The notes below the pieces were generated by a model. That model did no database searches. It had not been told where the DNA came from and was given only the letters and a program-made list of their open reading frames with translations. Source: Halalkalibacter alkalisediminis (lineage in GTDB: Bacteria; Bacillota; Bacilli; Bacillales; Bacillaceae_D). From it: a stretch of DNA of 64,000 nucleotides. The stretch's first letter is position 1, and every line of letters begins with the position of its first letter. A program made the translations under genes and the position numbers. The DNA lies in the NCBI RefSeq assembly GCF_028610705.1, contig NZ_JAQQWT010000001.1, positions 372,001 through 436,000 on the forward strand. Direction: 5' to 3'. Below are positions 47,548-54,944 of the stretch, piece after piece.

Positions 47548-48420
47548 TTAAATTAAATGAAAGATAAATCCTGAAACGGTTGACATGGTAATGACGGAGA
47601 GAATAAAAGTAATCACTAATTCTTTTTTAAAGATTGATTTTAAAAGAATAACTTCTGGTAAGCTCGCACCTGCTGAACTGATCATCATTGCCATTGCTGG
47701 ACCTAATGCCATTCCTTTTAATATAAGAACTTGTGAGATAGGGATCATGCTAGATAGTCGAATATAAAGAGGTACTCCAATGATAGCTGCAATAGGAATC
47801 AACCACCAATGCTCCGTCCCGAACGTACTGGTGATCCATTCTGTTGGTACTAAACCATGAATAATAGCACCAATAGCAGAACCAAGTAATAAATAGGGGT
47901 ACACACTTTTCATTAAATCAAAAGTCTCTTTGAAGGCTTGCTTGAGATTGAAGGAGCTCGTTTGTTCTTCGAACCCTTTCATCACGATGTTTTTTACAAA
48001 TCTTTCAAAGCCTAGTGCTTCAAGTGTAAAGCCAATCACAATAGAAGAGACGATTGTTACAACGGAATAGAGAATGGTTACCTTCCAGCCTAGAATCACA
48101 CCCATGATCGTTAAGATAGTCGGGTCTAAAACAGGAGAGGCGAACAAAAAGATCATCACGATTCCAAATGGCATTTTCTTCTTAAGCATATTGACAACAA
48201 TGGGTATCGTTGAGCAAGAACAAAAAGGCGTAATAAAGGCAAACGCAATCGCTGCAAAAGCAGCAAGCAATTTGTTTTTCCCCGCCAATTTGTTTTCAAT
48301 TTTCTTATAAGGAATATATCCTTGGACTAGGCTAATCACAAATGAAATGACCATGAATAAAAACGTTAACTCTAAAGCAATAAATAAAAAACTTTTCATT
48401 GTTTCCATCCACATATTCAT
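47548..48420 (-). CDS. Permease of the UPF0718/ArsP-like family
   Basis: 290 residues with about eight hydrophobic helices and the family motif TPFCSCSTIPIV (about residues 61-72) with its CxC. The ArsP_1 (DUF318) family includes a trivalent organoarsenical efflux permease and uncharacterised YraQ/YcgR-type permeases. Strong ribosome site AGGAGG before ATG. Upstream lie a small broken gene and a palindromic operator; downstream a 46-residue Cys protein. Its insertion between hfq and spoVK on the opposite strand is not seen in B. subtilis. Metalloid export is an inference; sulfur compound transport is an alternative. Confidence 0.85.
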   Translation of the reverse strand: MNMWMETMKSFLFIALELTFLFMVISFVISLVQGYIPYKKIENKLAGKNKLLAAFAAIAFAFITPFCSCSTIPIVVNMLKKKMPFGIVMIFLFASPVLDPTILTIMGVILGWKVTILYSVVTIVSSIVIGFTLEALGFERFVKNIVMKGFEEQTSSFNLKQAFKETFDLMKSVYPYLLLGSAIGAIIHGLVPTEWITSTFGTEHWWLIPIAAIIGVPLYIRLSSMIPISQVLILKGMALGPAMAMMISSAGASLPEVILLKSIFKKELVITFILSVITMSTVSGFIFHLI

Positions 48421-48425
48421 ACCTC

Positions 48426-48572
48426 CTATAGGTTTAGTAAAGCTACTAATGCTTGAAGAAGAGATTTATATGACTGTGTAGTATGATTTTGTTTCCAAGC
48501 CTCCTGAGCGATTTCCTCGATCTCTTTTTTCTTTGATTGGCTATAAGCTCATTTTGTAAATACATGGATCAC
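48426..48572 (-). pseudogene. Small ORF upstream of the permease, interrupted by an in-frame TGA
   Basis: On the minus strand GTG 48572 opens VIHVFTK, then TGA (48549-48551), then AYSQSKKKEIEEIAQEAWKQ and NHTTQSYKSLLQALVALLNL to TAG at 48426, directly abutting the permease ribosome site. The 40 residues after the TGA look like a real amphipathic helical protein, while the overlapping ATG frame (from 48565) is implausibly basic. A TGG-to-TGA nonsense change would explain it. Programmed read-through or sequencing error are alternatives. Confidence 0.5.
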
Positions 48573-48600
48573 ACACCTCCCCTTTATAAAACAAATTATT

Positions 48601-48638
48601 TTGATTTTAATATCAAGAAAAATTGATATTGAAATCAA
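48601..48638 (-). promoter_or_regulatory. Palindromic operator overlapping the permease promoter
   Basis: Two 16-base arms, TTGATTTTAATATCAA (48601-48616) and TTGATATTGAAATCAA (48623-48638), form an inverted repeat with one mismatch and a 6-base spacer; the inner ATATCAA-N6-TTGATAT is perfect. On the minus strand the arms also supply TTGATT and TGATAT at 17-base spacing, so a bound repressor would block RNA polymerase. AT-rich TCAA/TTGA palindromes of this kind are typical of ArsR/SmtB repressors. No ArsR gene is in the window. Confidence 0.65.
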
Positions 48639-48775
48639 AATTTAGCGACTTACAAAGTGTTTGAAGATAAAATAGTTAATCTAATTATCTTGATGTAATG
48701 ATCATATATCCATTTTTTGTATCTGTCAATCTATTCCATCAAAAAATGGATTTATTTTTCACATAAAAGGGGCTT

Positions 48776-49774
48776 TTACGCCCCGTTCGCTAGGAGAAGT
48801 TTCATTTGATTTATTTTTAGTGAATTTACAGTATCTATATAGCGCTTTAAAGACAAAGGAGTTGTATAACCAATACGTTGCATAAGTTCATCAGAAGAAA
48901 TTTCTTTTAAAAGAGTTGAAAGAATAAACGTATTTCTAAGGGTTTGAGCACTAATGCCTTTTCTTAATTGAGCTCGCTTCACTTCTACTCTGAGCATTTT
49001 CTGTATCGCAATCATGGACATCCTTTTTGGTTGATCTAACTCATATGACCAGTGAAAGGTCTTTCGTTTAAAATCAAAGGCCACTATAAAAGGATCATTA
49101 CTGTAATAGCGTGGGCGAACAGGTTCAGGAATCGTTTTAAAATAGGAATAAGCAAGTTGCTTATCTTTTTCGTTAAGTTGAATATATCTTACTAGTTCTT
49201 CTTGTTCAACTTTGATTTGATTACGTTCGAAAATAATATCATTCATGGAAAGGTTATGGACTTCATGCAAGGTGAGCCCGTAGTGTAAGAACAAACGAAC
49301 AATTAAAATATTTCTCTCTTTATAGAAAGGGAAGGTCTCTATCTGTTGTTCTGATAATCCGATTGTTGAAGAAAGGGTTTTAAATAACTGTTGTGCCTCC
49401 CTTAGAGTGATCCATTCTGATTCTTCTAATAGGCTATAATTCAGTTCTGGAGGTGCTATGTCTTCGATTGACTTCAGTTCACTTTGACCAATTGATTTTT
49501 GGTAGCTGGCGATTTGTTTTAAAACACTGTGAATACGCCTGATCGTTCGTACATGGTAATTTCGTTTTTCTATTAATTCATTGAAGAAAAGTTCTAGTTC
49601 TTCTCTCGATATTGATTTCCAATTAATTTCCTCCGTTGTTGCTCGTTTTTTATGCAACCAGTAAGCAAAATCATTTATATCATACATATAGCGTTTTATT
49701 GTAGAGCTTTTCCGACCTTTACGTGTAAGTTCGTTAATGTAGTTTTCAATAAATGGTGGAAACATATACTCCAT
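48776..49774 (-). CDS. Tyrosine recombinase/integrase-like protein with degenerate active site
   Basis: 332 residues from ATG 49774, 8 bases after GGAAGGGAG; the longer frame lacks a ribosome site. An N-terminal core-binding domain (IENYINELTRKGRKSSTIKRYMYDI) precedes the catalytic domain. Of the R-K-H-R-H-Y set, the first Arg is replaced (GLTLHEVHNL, 166-175, where GLRxxEL is usual), the HxxR His is Gln (AQTLRN, 276-281), the second His is Tyr (IGYTT, 301-305); the second Arg (280) and nucleophile Tyr (312) remain. It may be inactive or a domesticated DNA-binding protein. No recognisable att sites flank it. Confidence 0.82.
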   Translation of the reverse strand: MEYMFPPFIENYINELTRKGRKSSTIKRYMYDINDFAYWLHKKRATTEEINWKSISREELELFFNELIEKRNYHVRTIRRIHSVLKQIASYQKSIGQSELKSIEDIAPPELNYSLLEESEWITLREAQQLFKTLSSTIGLSEQQIETFPFYKERNILIVRLFLHYGLTLHEVHNLSMNDIIFERNQIKVEQEELVRYIQLNEKDKQLAYSYFKTIPEPVRPRYYSNDPFIVAFDFKRKTFHWSYELDQPKRMSMIAIQKMLRVEVKRAQLRKGISAQTLRNTFILSTLLKEISSDELMQRIGYTTPLSLKRYIDTVNSLKINQMKLLLANGA

Positions 49775-49833
49775 TGAACACACTCCCTTCCTATAGTTAC
49801 AGTTAGATGTTTTTTTTGTAATTCCTGCAAATG

Positions 49834-49863
49834 AAAAAAACAACTTGAAAAACTCAAGTTGTT
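49834..49863 (-). terminator. Minus-strand terminator after the 49-residue gene
   Basis: Read on the minus strand: AACAACTTGA, 5-base loop, TCAAGTTGTT, then seven T. It begins 3 bases after the stop of the small gene and isolates it from the recombinase gene. Confidence 0.88.
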
Positions 49864-49866
49864 CTT

Positions 49867-50016
49867 TCATTTGCTATATACATCAAATAAATAGCTGTAC
49901 GGATCTTTCTTTATGTTTGTCTTTTTAGTCTCGTATTGAGAAGTGATGAAAGATGCAAAGAATAAAATGATCAAACATAAAAGAAAAAGATAAAAGATAC
50001 CCATAACGATTGCCAT
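49867..50016 (-). CDS. 49-residue single-span membrane protein
   Basis: ATG 50016 on the minus strand follows GGGAGGC at about 7 bases; stop at 49867. The product starts MAIVMGIFYLFLLCLIILFF, one transmembrane helix of about 22 residues, followed by a polar tail (SQYETKKTNIKKDPYSYLFD). Own terminator. Not recognised; small hydrophobic proteins of this type are often missed in annotation. The palindrome at 50063 lies 47 bases upstream. Confidence 0.7.
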   Translation of the reverse strand: MAIVMGIFYLFLLCLIILFFASFITSQYETKKTNIKKDPYSYLFDVYSK

Positions 50017-50062
50017 AAACCGTGCCTCCCATCAGCTCTTTTTTACTTTTTTAGCTTAAATG

Positions 50063-50078
50063 ATGAAACGCGTTTCAT
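50063..50078. promoter_or_regulatory. Perfect 16-bp palindrome ATGAAACGCGTTTCAT
   Basis: Placed in the divergent region between the 49-residue minus-strand gene and the 50258 gene. It has LacI/PurR-family operator character, but its centre is GC where catabolite-response (cre) elements have CG. Confidence 0.5.
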
Positions 50079-50257
50079 AGCAAGGGTTTTATTTTACATT
50101 GTGAGAAGAATTAATTGTAAAACATAAATAGTTATTTCTTAAATAACTTTGAACAAAAGTATAATATTTATCACGAAATGTATAAGGTATTAAAGGTGAA
50201 TGAAGTGCATAACACGATTTACCGAAGGCAAAGTAAAGAAAAAAGGACTGACATGAG

Positions 50258-50710
50258 TTGAAAAATAAGAAGCCTCTCATCTTAGCAATAATGATTATCC
50301 CATGGTTGACATTTCCATTTATAGGGAAGAGAACGATAAGAAAATTCTGGCCTGGTGCACTATTTATGAGTTTGTTTTTGTTGGGAGAAGGAACAATAGC
50401 ACAAAAAAGAAATTGGTGGTGGTTCTATCAAAAATTAAAGCCAAATGTGACTGGTATCATCCCTCTAACTGTCAGTCCATTTTTTATTGGTTCATTGTGG
50501 ATATTTAAATTTACTTACGGTCGATTTTGGCTTTATATGTTCATAAATTTTATCGTTGATTCTTTTTTTGTTTATGTTTTACTAAGATGGTTTACACGTA
50601 TACGGTATGTCACACTCGTTGAAATGAATAAATTTCAGCTATCGCTATGCTTTTTGGTTAAATCCATTCTCATGTATGCAGTTCAATCTTATGTTGACCA
50701 AAGAAGATAA
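50258..50710 (+). CDS. Hypothetical four- to five-helix membrane protein
   Basis: 150 residues from TTG 50258, about 10 bases after AAAGGA; ATG 50291 is an alternative. Hydrophobic segments LILAIMIIPWLTFPFIG, FWPGALFMSLFLLG, GIIPLTVSPFFIGSLWIF and WLYMFINFIVDSFFVYVLL are visible, and the protein ends with a basic cytoplasmic-type tail. Not recognised as a named family; the size and topology resemble several small sporulation or spore-germination membrane proteins of bacilli, which is only a guess. A terminator follows. Confidence 0.72.
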   Translation: MKNKKPLILAIMIIPWLTFPFIGKRTIRKFWPGALFMSLFLLGEGTIAQKRNWWWFYQKLKPNVTGIIPLTVSPFFIGSLWIFKFTYGRFWLYMFINFIVDSFFVYVLLRWFTRIRYVTLVEMNKFQLSLCFLVKSILMYAVQSYVDQRR

Positions 50711-50721
50711 GAGAGTGAAGA

Positions 50722-50837
50722 GCCAACTGGTTAATCAGTTGGCTTATTCAAATCAAAGCGACTAATTCTAAATAAATCAGCAGATTTAATTCGTAGAATG
50801 GAGGAAGGTGCTAAAATTAGTCATCCTTCCTTTTTTT
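50722..50837 (+). terminator. Two successive terminators
   Basis: GCCAACTG/CAGTTGGC (50722-50743) with a TTATT tail, and AGGAAGG/CCTTCCT (50802-50831) followed by seven T. The second is the stronger. Confidence 0.75.
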
Positions 50838-50896
50838 AGTGCGTAAGATGGTACATATAGTAAGAAATAATAGTGGGAATTTTGAGATGGGTGTTT

Positions 50897-50926
50897 GTCA
50901 CATGTTCGCCCATTTTTGCGTATAGT
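50897..50926 (+). promoter_or_regulatory. Possible sigma-E-type promoter of spoVK
   Basis: GTCACAT, 15 bases, CGTATAGT, loosely matching the mother-cell sigma-E consensus. Tentative. Confidence 0.35.
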
Positions 50927-50979
50927 AAAAGGAGATATTACCTTGGTATTAGACGGAACAGCAAAGGGGTGTACATCAA

Positions 50980-51933
50980 ATGAGTAACCCGGTTAATTCC
51001 AAAAAAAGAGGTAGAATTAACGTTGTACTGAATCATAAACAAGACGACAGATTAAGCCAGAAGGATTCATTATTTTCCACAGATCAAGAAAAGGAAGAAC
51101 ATGACATTCTAACGCGGTTCGAAAAAAAACTAGAAGACTACGTAGGACTTGAAGAAGTAAAGCGGCTAGTCAATGAGATATACGCTTGGCTCTATATTAA
51201 TCAACGTCGAGAAGAGATGGGCTTGAGAGCAAGTAAGCAAGTTCTTCATATGATCTTCAAAGGGAATCCTGGTACAGGGAAAACAACTGTTGCTAGAATT
51301 ATAGCGAATTTCCTTCATGAAATGGGGATTTTATCAAAAGGTCATTTTATGGAAGTCGAGCGTGCGGATTTAGTTGGAGAATACATTGGCCACACAGCTC
51401 AAAAAACAAGAGATGTCCTAAAAAAAGCAAGTGGTGGAGTATTATTTATTGATGAGGCCTATTCGTTAGCAAGAGGTGGGGAGAAAGATTTCGGGAAAGA
51501 AGCAATTGATACGTTAGTGAAAGCAATGGAAGATCACCAGCATGATTTTGTATTAATACTAGCGGGCTATTCTAAAGAAATGGAGTATTTCTTGTCCCTT
51601 AATCCAGGACTTCCTTCTCGGTTTCCAATCTCGATTGATTTTCCGAATTATACAACCGAGCAATTAATGGAAATGGTGCGACGGATGCTGAGGGAAAGGG
51701 AATATGAATTAACTAAAGATGGCGAGTTTCATATAAAAGAGCATATAAGAAAAATTAGACAAGAACAAGAAAGGACTTTTAGTAATGGTCGCTATATTAG
51801 AAATATCATCGAAGAAGCGATTAGAATGCAAGCTGTTCGATTACTTAAAGAAAATCGATTTGATAAAGAGGCCCTTTTGACGATGAGACGGGAGGATTTC
51901 AATTTTAATTCTTCGCATGTTAAATTAAATTAA
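50980..51933 (+). CDS. spoVK: Stage V sporulation protein K, AAA+ ATPase
   Basis: 317 residues of the CbxX/CfqX AAA+ family: Walker A GNPGTGKTTVAR (about 95-106), Walker B GGVLFIDEAYSL, sensor region AGYSKEMEYFL. Required in B. subtilis for spore maturation at stage V; the substrate is unknown. Site AAAGGGGTG before ATG. It precedes hflX as in B. subtilis. Confidence 0.95.
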   Translation: MSNPVNSKKRGRINVVLNHKQDDRLSQKDSLFSTDQEKEEHDILTRFEKKLEDYVGLEEVKRLVNEIYAWLYINQRREEMGLRASKQVLHMIFKGNPGTGKTTVARIIANFLHEMGILSKGHFMEVERADLVGEYIGHTAQKTRDVLKKASGGVLFIDEAYSLARGGEKDFGKEAIDTLVKAMEDHQHDFVLILAGYSKEMEYFLSLNPGLPSRFPISIDFPNYTTEQLMEMVRRMLREREYELTKDGEFHIKEHIRKIRQEQERTFSNGRYIRNIIEEAIRMQAVRLLKENRFDKEALLTMRREDFNFNSSHVKLN

Positions 51934-51970
51934 CTACCCGCAAAACAAAAAGCTAAATAATCAAAATGAT

Positions 51971-52003
51971 AGCACATCTTTCATTCATAAAGGTGTGCTT
52001 ATT
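51971..52003 (+). terminator. Probable spoVK terminator
   Basis: Stem AGCACATCTTT/AAAGGTGTGCT with one wobble pair, then TATTAT; weak T-tract. Confidence 0.65.
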
Positions 52004-52098
52004 ATGTGTTCAACCAAAAAGTGGTATTAAGAGTGTGAGCAAATGTACATCAAATTTGTTGTTTTAAGGGATGATCTTTTCTATTTTTTATATGTTCA

Positions 52099-52107
52099 TG
52101 GTATGAT
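52099..52107 (+). promoter_or_regulatory. hflX extended -10 promoter
   Basis: TGGTATGAT (TGnTATGAT). No clear -35. Confidence 0.5.
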
Positions 52108-52171
52108 GCGTATGAAATGAACACAAGGACAAATAGTAATGAAAGAACGGTAAACGAAGGATGTGACTTAC

Positions 52172-53446
52172 TTGCAAGAAATAAATCATAGAGAGACGGA
52201 AAATGTCGTCTTAGTAGGATGTCAATTGGATAATGATGATCTAGCTTTCGAAAGGTCAATGGATGAGTTGAAAAGCCTTGTTGAAACGGCTAAAGGTACC
52301 GTAGTTGGAACGATGACACAAAAGCGACAGAAGGTTGAACCGTCTACATATATAGGTAGAGGTAAAGTAGAAGAACTTCAGGTTTTGATTGACGAGAAAA
52401 AAGTGGATACCATTGTTTTTAATGATGAATTATCCCCAAGCCAAATCCGTAATGTTCATACAAGAACAAAGATAACCGTTGTCGACCGAACCCAATTGAT
52501 TCTTGATATTTTTGCGCAGCGAGCAAGATCAAAAGAAGGAAAATTACAAGTAGAGCTTGCGCAACTTTCTTATCTTTTACCACGACTCGCAGGACAAGGT
52601 TTAGCTCTTTCCCGTCAAGGTGGTGGGATCGGTTCAAAAGGACCAGGGGAAACTCAACTTGAAACGGATCGCCGTCACATTCGTAGAAGGATGGATGAAA
52701 TTAGGCATCAACTTGAAGCTGTAGTCGGTCATCGTCAACGCTACCGCGAACGCCGTAAGCAAAATGAAGCGTTTCAAGTGGCCATTGTTGGTTATACGAA
52801 TGCTGGAAAATCAACAATTTTAAACCGACTAGCTGAAGTGGTGACACTTGAAGAAAATCAATTGTTTGCTACTCTTGATCCAACAACGAGGCAGTTTAAC
52901 TTACCTAGCGGCATGAAAGTACTACTATCTGATACAGTTGGATTTATTCAAGATTTACCGACTACTCTTGTTGCGGCGTTCCGGTCAACACTAGAAGAGC
53001 TACAAGAAGCGAACATGCTTTTGCACGTAGTGGATAGTTCAAATTCTAATTATATTCGACATGAAAAAACGGTTAAACAACTTATTAGAGAATTAGATGC
53101 AGAACAAATCCCGCAATTAATCGTGTACAATAAAAGTGAACAGAAAGATCCTGATTTTTTCCCTTCGCACGAGGAAGATTCCATTGAAATTAGTGCTTTT
53201 GATCCGGACGATTTAGATAGCTTAAAGCATGCGATAGAAGAAAAGTTGATAGAACAGATGAAGGAATATCACGTTCTTTTAAAAGCAGATGAGGGAAGCC
53301 TGCTTTCAAGATGTCGTGAAACAACGTTAATTAAAAAACAAGATTGGATTGAAGAAACCGAACATTATGAAGTTCGTGGTTATGTCTTACCAGATACGGC
53401 GTTGGGACATGAATTGGCGATTCGAACGATTGTAAAGCGAAAGTAG
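52172..53446 (+). CDS. hflX: GTPase HflX
   Basis: 424 residues from TTG 52172, 10 bases after GAAGGA; GTG 52163 sits too near that site. The N-terminal HflX domain (GRGKVEELQVLIDEKKVDTIVFNDELSPSQIRN) and glycine-rich SRQGGGIGSKGPGETQLETDRR precede a GTPase domain with G1 GYTNAGKST, G3 DTVGFI and G4 YNKSE (where NKxD is usual). It splits stalled or heat-damaged 70S ribosomes. Downstream ynbB is 10 bases away. Confidence 0.95.
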   Translation: MQEINHRETENVVLVGCQLDNDDLAFERSMDELKSLVETAKGTVVGTMTQKRQKVEPSTYIGRGKVEELQVLIDEKKVDTIVFNDELSPSQIRNVHTRTKITVVDRTQLILDIFAQRARSKEGKLQVELAQLSYLLPRLAGQGLALSRQGGGIGSKGPGETQLETDRRHIRRRMDEIRHQLEAVVGHRQRYRERRKQNEAFQVAIVGYTNAGKSTILNRLAEVVTLEENQLFATLDPTTRQFNLPSGMKVLLSDTVGFIQDLPTTLVAAFRSTLEELQEANMLLHVVDSSNSNYIRHEKTVKQLIRELDAEQIPQLIVYNKSEQKDPDFFPSHEEDSIEISAFDPDDLDSLKHAIEEKLIEQMKEYHVLLKADEGSLLSRCRETTLIKKQDWIEETEHYEVRGYVLPDTALGHELAIRTIVKRK

Positions 53447-53456
53447 AGGGAAATGA

Positions 53457-54710
53457 ATGCTGAAATTAAAGCACGAAAATGAACTAAGTGAAATAACAAA
53501 AGAAGTAGAGCGAGAAATCAGAGAACATCATCAGGAAATAGAAGAAATCGCGTTATCAAATCAAGCTAAAGTTATGTCGGCTTTTCGTAGTCACCAAGTA
53601 GCCGATTTCCATTTTACACCTTCAACAGGTTATGGTTATGACGATGTTGGACGTGATACCCTTGAGTCCATTTATGCTGAGGTGTTCGGAGGAGAGGCAG
53701 CTCTTGTCCGTCCACAAATCATTTCAGGGACACATGCCATTGCTACAGCTCTATTTGGCGTTTTAAGACCTGGAGATGAATTATTGTATATAACGGGAAA
53801 ACCATATGACACGTTAGAAGAGATTGTGGGGATCCGCGGAAATGGAAATGGTTCTTTAAAGGAATTCCATATCGGGTATGAAGCTGTTCCATTACTTGAG
53901 TCAGGATGGATTGATGAACAGTCTATTCGAAGTAAAATAAATGAAAACACAAAGATGATTGGGATTCAGCGCTCTAAGGGGTATGGCGATCGTCCATCTT
54001 ATACAATTGACCAAATTGAAAGAATGATTTCATTTGTACGGTCCATAAAAGAAGATGTAGTTGTATTTGTCGATAATTGCTACGGAGAATTTGTAGAAAC
54101 GAGGGAACCATGTGAAGTGGGAGCCGATTTAATGGCAGGATCTTTAATTAAGAATCCTGGTGGAGGCATTGTAAAAACAGGTGGATATATTGTAGGGAAA
54201 AAAGAGTTGGTTGAACTTTCTTCATACCGATTAGCAGCCCCTGGAATCGGTGCTGAAGGTGGAGCGAGTCTCTACAGCCTTCTAGAAATGTATCAAGGCT
54301 TTTTCTTAGCACCGCATGTTGTTTCACAGGCATTAAAAGGAGCTGTTTTCACTGCCGCTATGTTAGAAAAAGTAGGGATGAGTACGTCACCAAACGCAGA
54401 GGAGAGACGAACCGATCTCATTCAATCTGTTCATTTTCCAACATCTGAAAAAATGATTGCTTTTTGCCAAGCCATTCAAACAGCTTCACCAGTAAATGCT
54501 CATGTTTCTCCCCAGCCCAGCCCAATGCCAGGGTATGAAGATCCTGTTATTATGGCTGCTGGTACGTTTATCCAAGGAGCAAGCATTGAATTAACCGCAG
54601 ATGGGCCTATTCGTCCACCATACGTTGCTTATGTTCAAGGGGGACTTACTTATGAACATGTAAAAATCGCTGTGCTTCAAGCCATTGATTCAATATTCGA
54701 ACCTAGATAA
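53457..54710 (+). CDS. ynbB: PLP-dependent YnbB-type lyase (aluminium-resistance/methionine gamma-lyase-like)
   Basis: 417 residues of a Cys/Met-metabolism PLP family variant. PQIISGTHAIATALFG binds the cofactor phosphate region, VVVFVDNCYGEFVE carries the Asp, and SLIKNPGGGIVKTGGYI carries the Schiff-base Lys. Annotated in relatives as an aluminium-resistance or methionine gamma-lyase family protein; the physiological reaction is unsettled. Ten bases after hflX, so co-transcribed. In B. subtilis the next genes are glnR-glnA; here glnR is missing. Confidence 0.9.
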   Translation: MLKLKHENELSEITKEVEREIREHHQEIEEIALSNQAKVMSAFRSHQVADFHFTPSTGYGYDDVGRDTLESIYAEVFGGEAALVRPQIISGTHAIATALFGVLRPGDELLYITGKPYDTLEEIVGIRGNGNGSLKEFHIGYEAVPLLESGWIDEQSIRSKINENTKMIGIQRSKGYGDRPSYTIDQIERMISFVRSIKEDVVVFVDNCYGEFVETREPCEVGADLMAGSLIKNPGGGIVKTGGYIVGKKELVELSSYRLAAPGIGAEGGASLYSLLEMYQGFFLAPHVVSQALKGAVFTAAMLEKVGMSTSPNAEERRTDLIQSVHFPTSEKMIAFCQAIQTASPVNAHVSPQPSPMPGYEDPVIMAAGTFIQGASIELTADGPIRPPYVAYVQGGLTYEHVKIAVLQAIDSIFEPR

Positions 54711-54752
54711 GACTTACAAAAAACGACTTGTTTTGTACTAGTTTTAGTAGGA

Positions 54753-54769
54753 TGTAAGGTAATCTGACA
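54753..54769 (+). promoter_or_regulatory. GlnR/TnrA operator upstream of glnA
   Basis: TGTAAGGTAATCTGACA matches the Bacillus nitrogen-control consensus TGTNA-N7-TNACA perfectly. It sits 4 bases before the -35 of the glnA promoter. Confidence 0.85.
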
Positions 54770-54773
54770 GCGG

Positions 54774-54802
54774 TTGACACGATTGTATCGTTCGAGTAAC
54801 AT
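54774..54802 (+). promoter_or_regulatory. glnA sigma-A promoter
   Basis: TTGACA, 17 bases, TAACAT. The transcript would have a leader of about 135 bases with a small CTTTG/CAAAG hairpin and no ORF. Confidence 0.8.
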
Positions 54803-54944
54803 GGTAATAGTACGTTATCTGAATGCTTTGAAAGCAAAGTGTTCAATACATAAACACAGTTTACTAGATTGTGATTAATGACATGAACAAACGGTTAATG
54901 TGTCAAACTAAAAACAATGATTTTTTGAAAGGGGAATACATAAG

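Noticed and set aside
50063-50078. Catabolite-response (cre) element for CcpA
   Set aside because: The arms fit but the centre is GC rather than the CG of the cre consensus, so I list it only as a palindrome.
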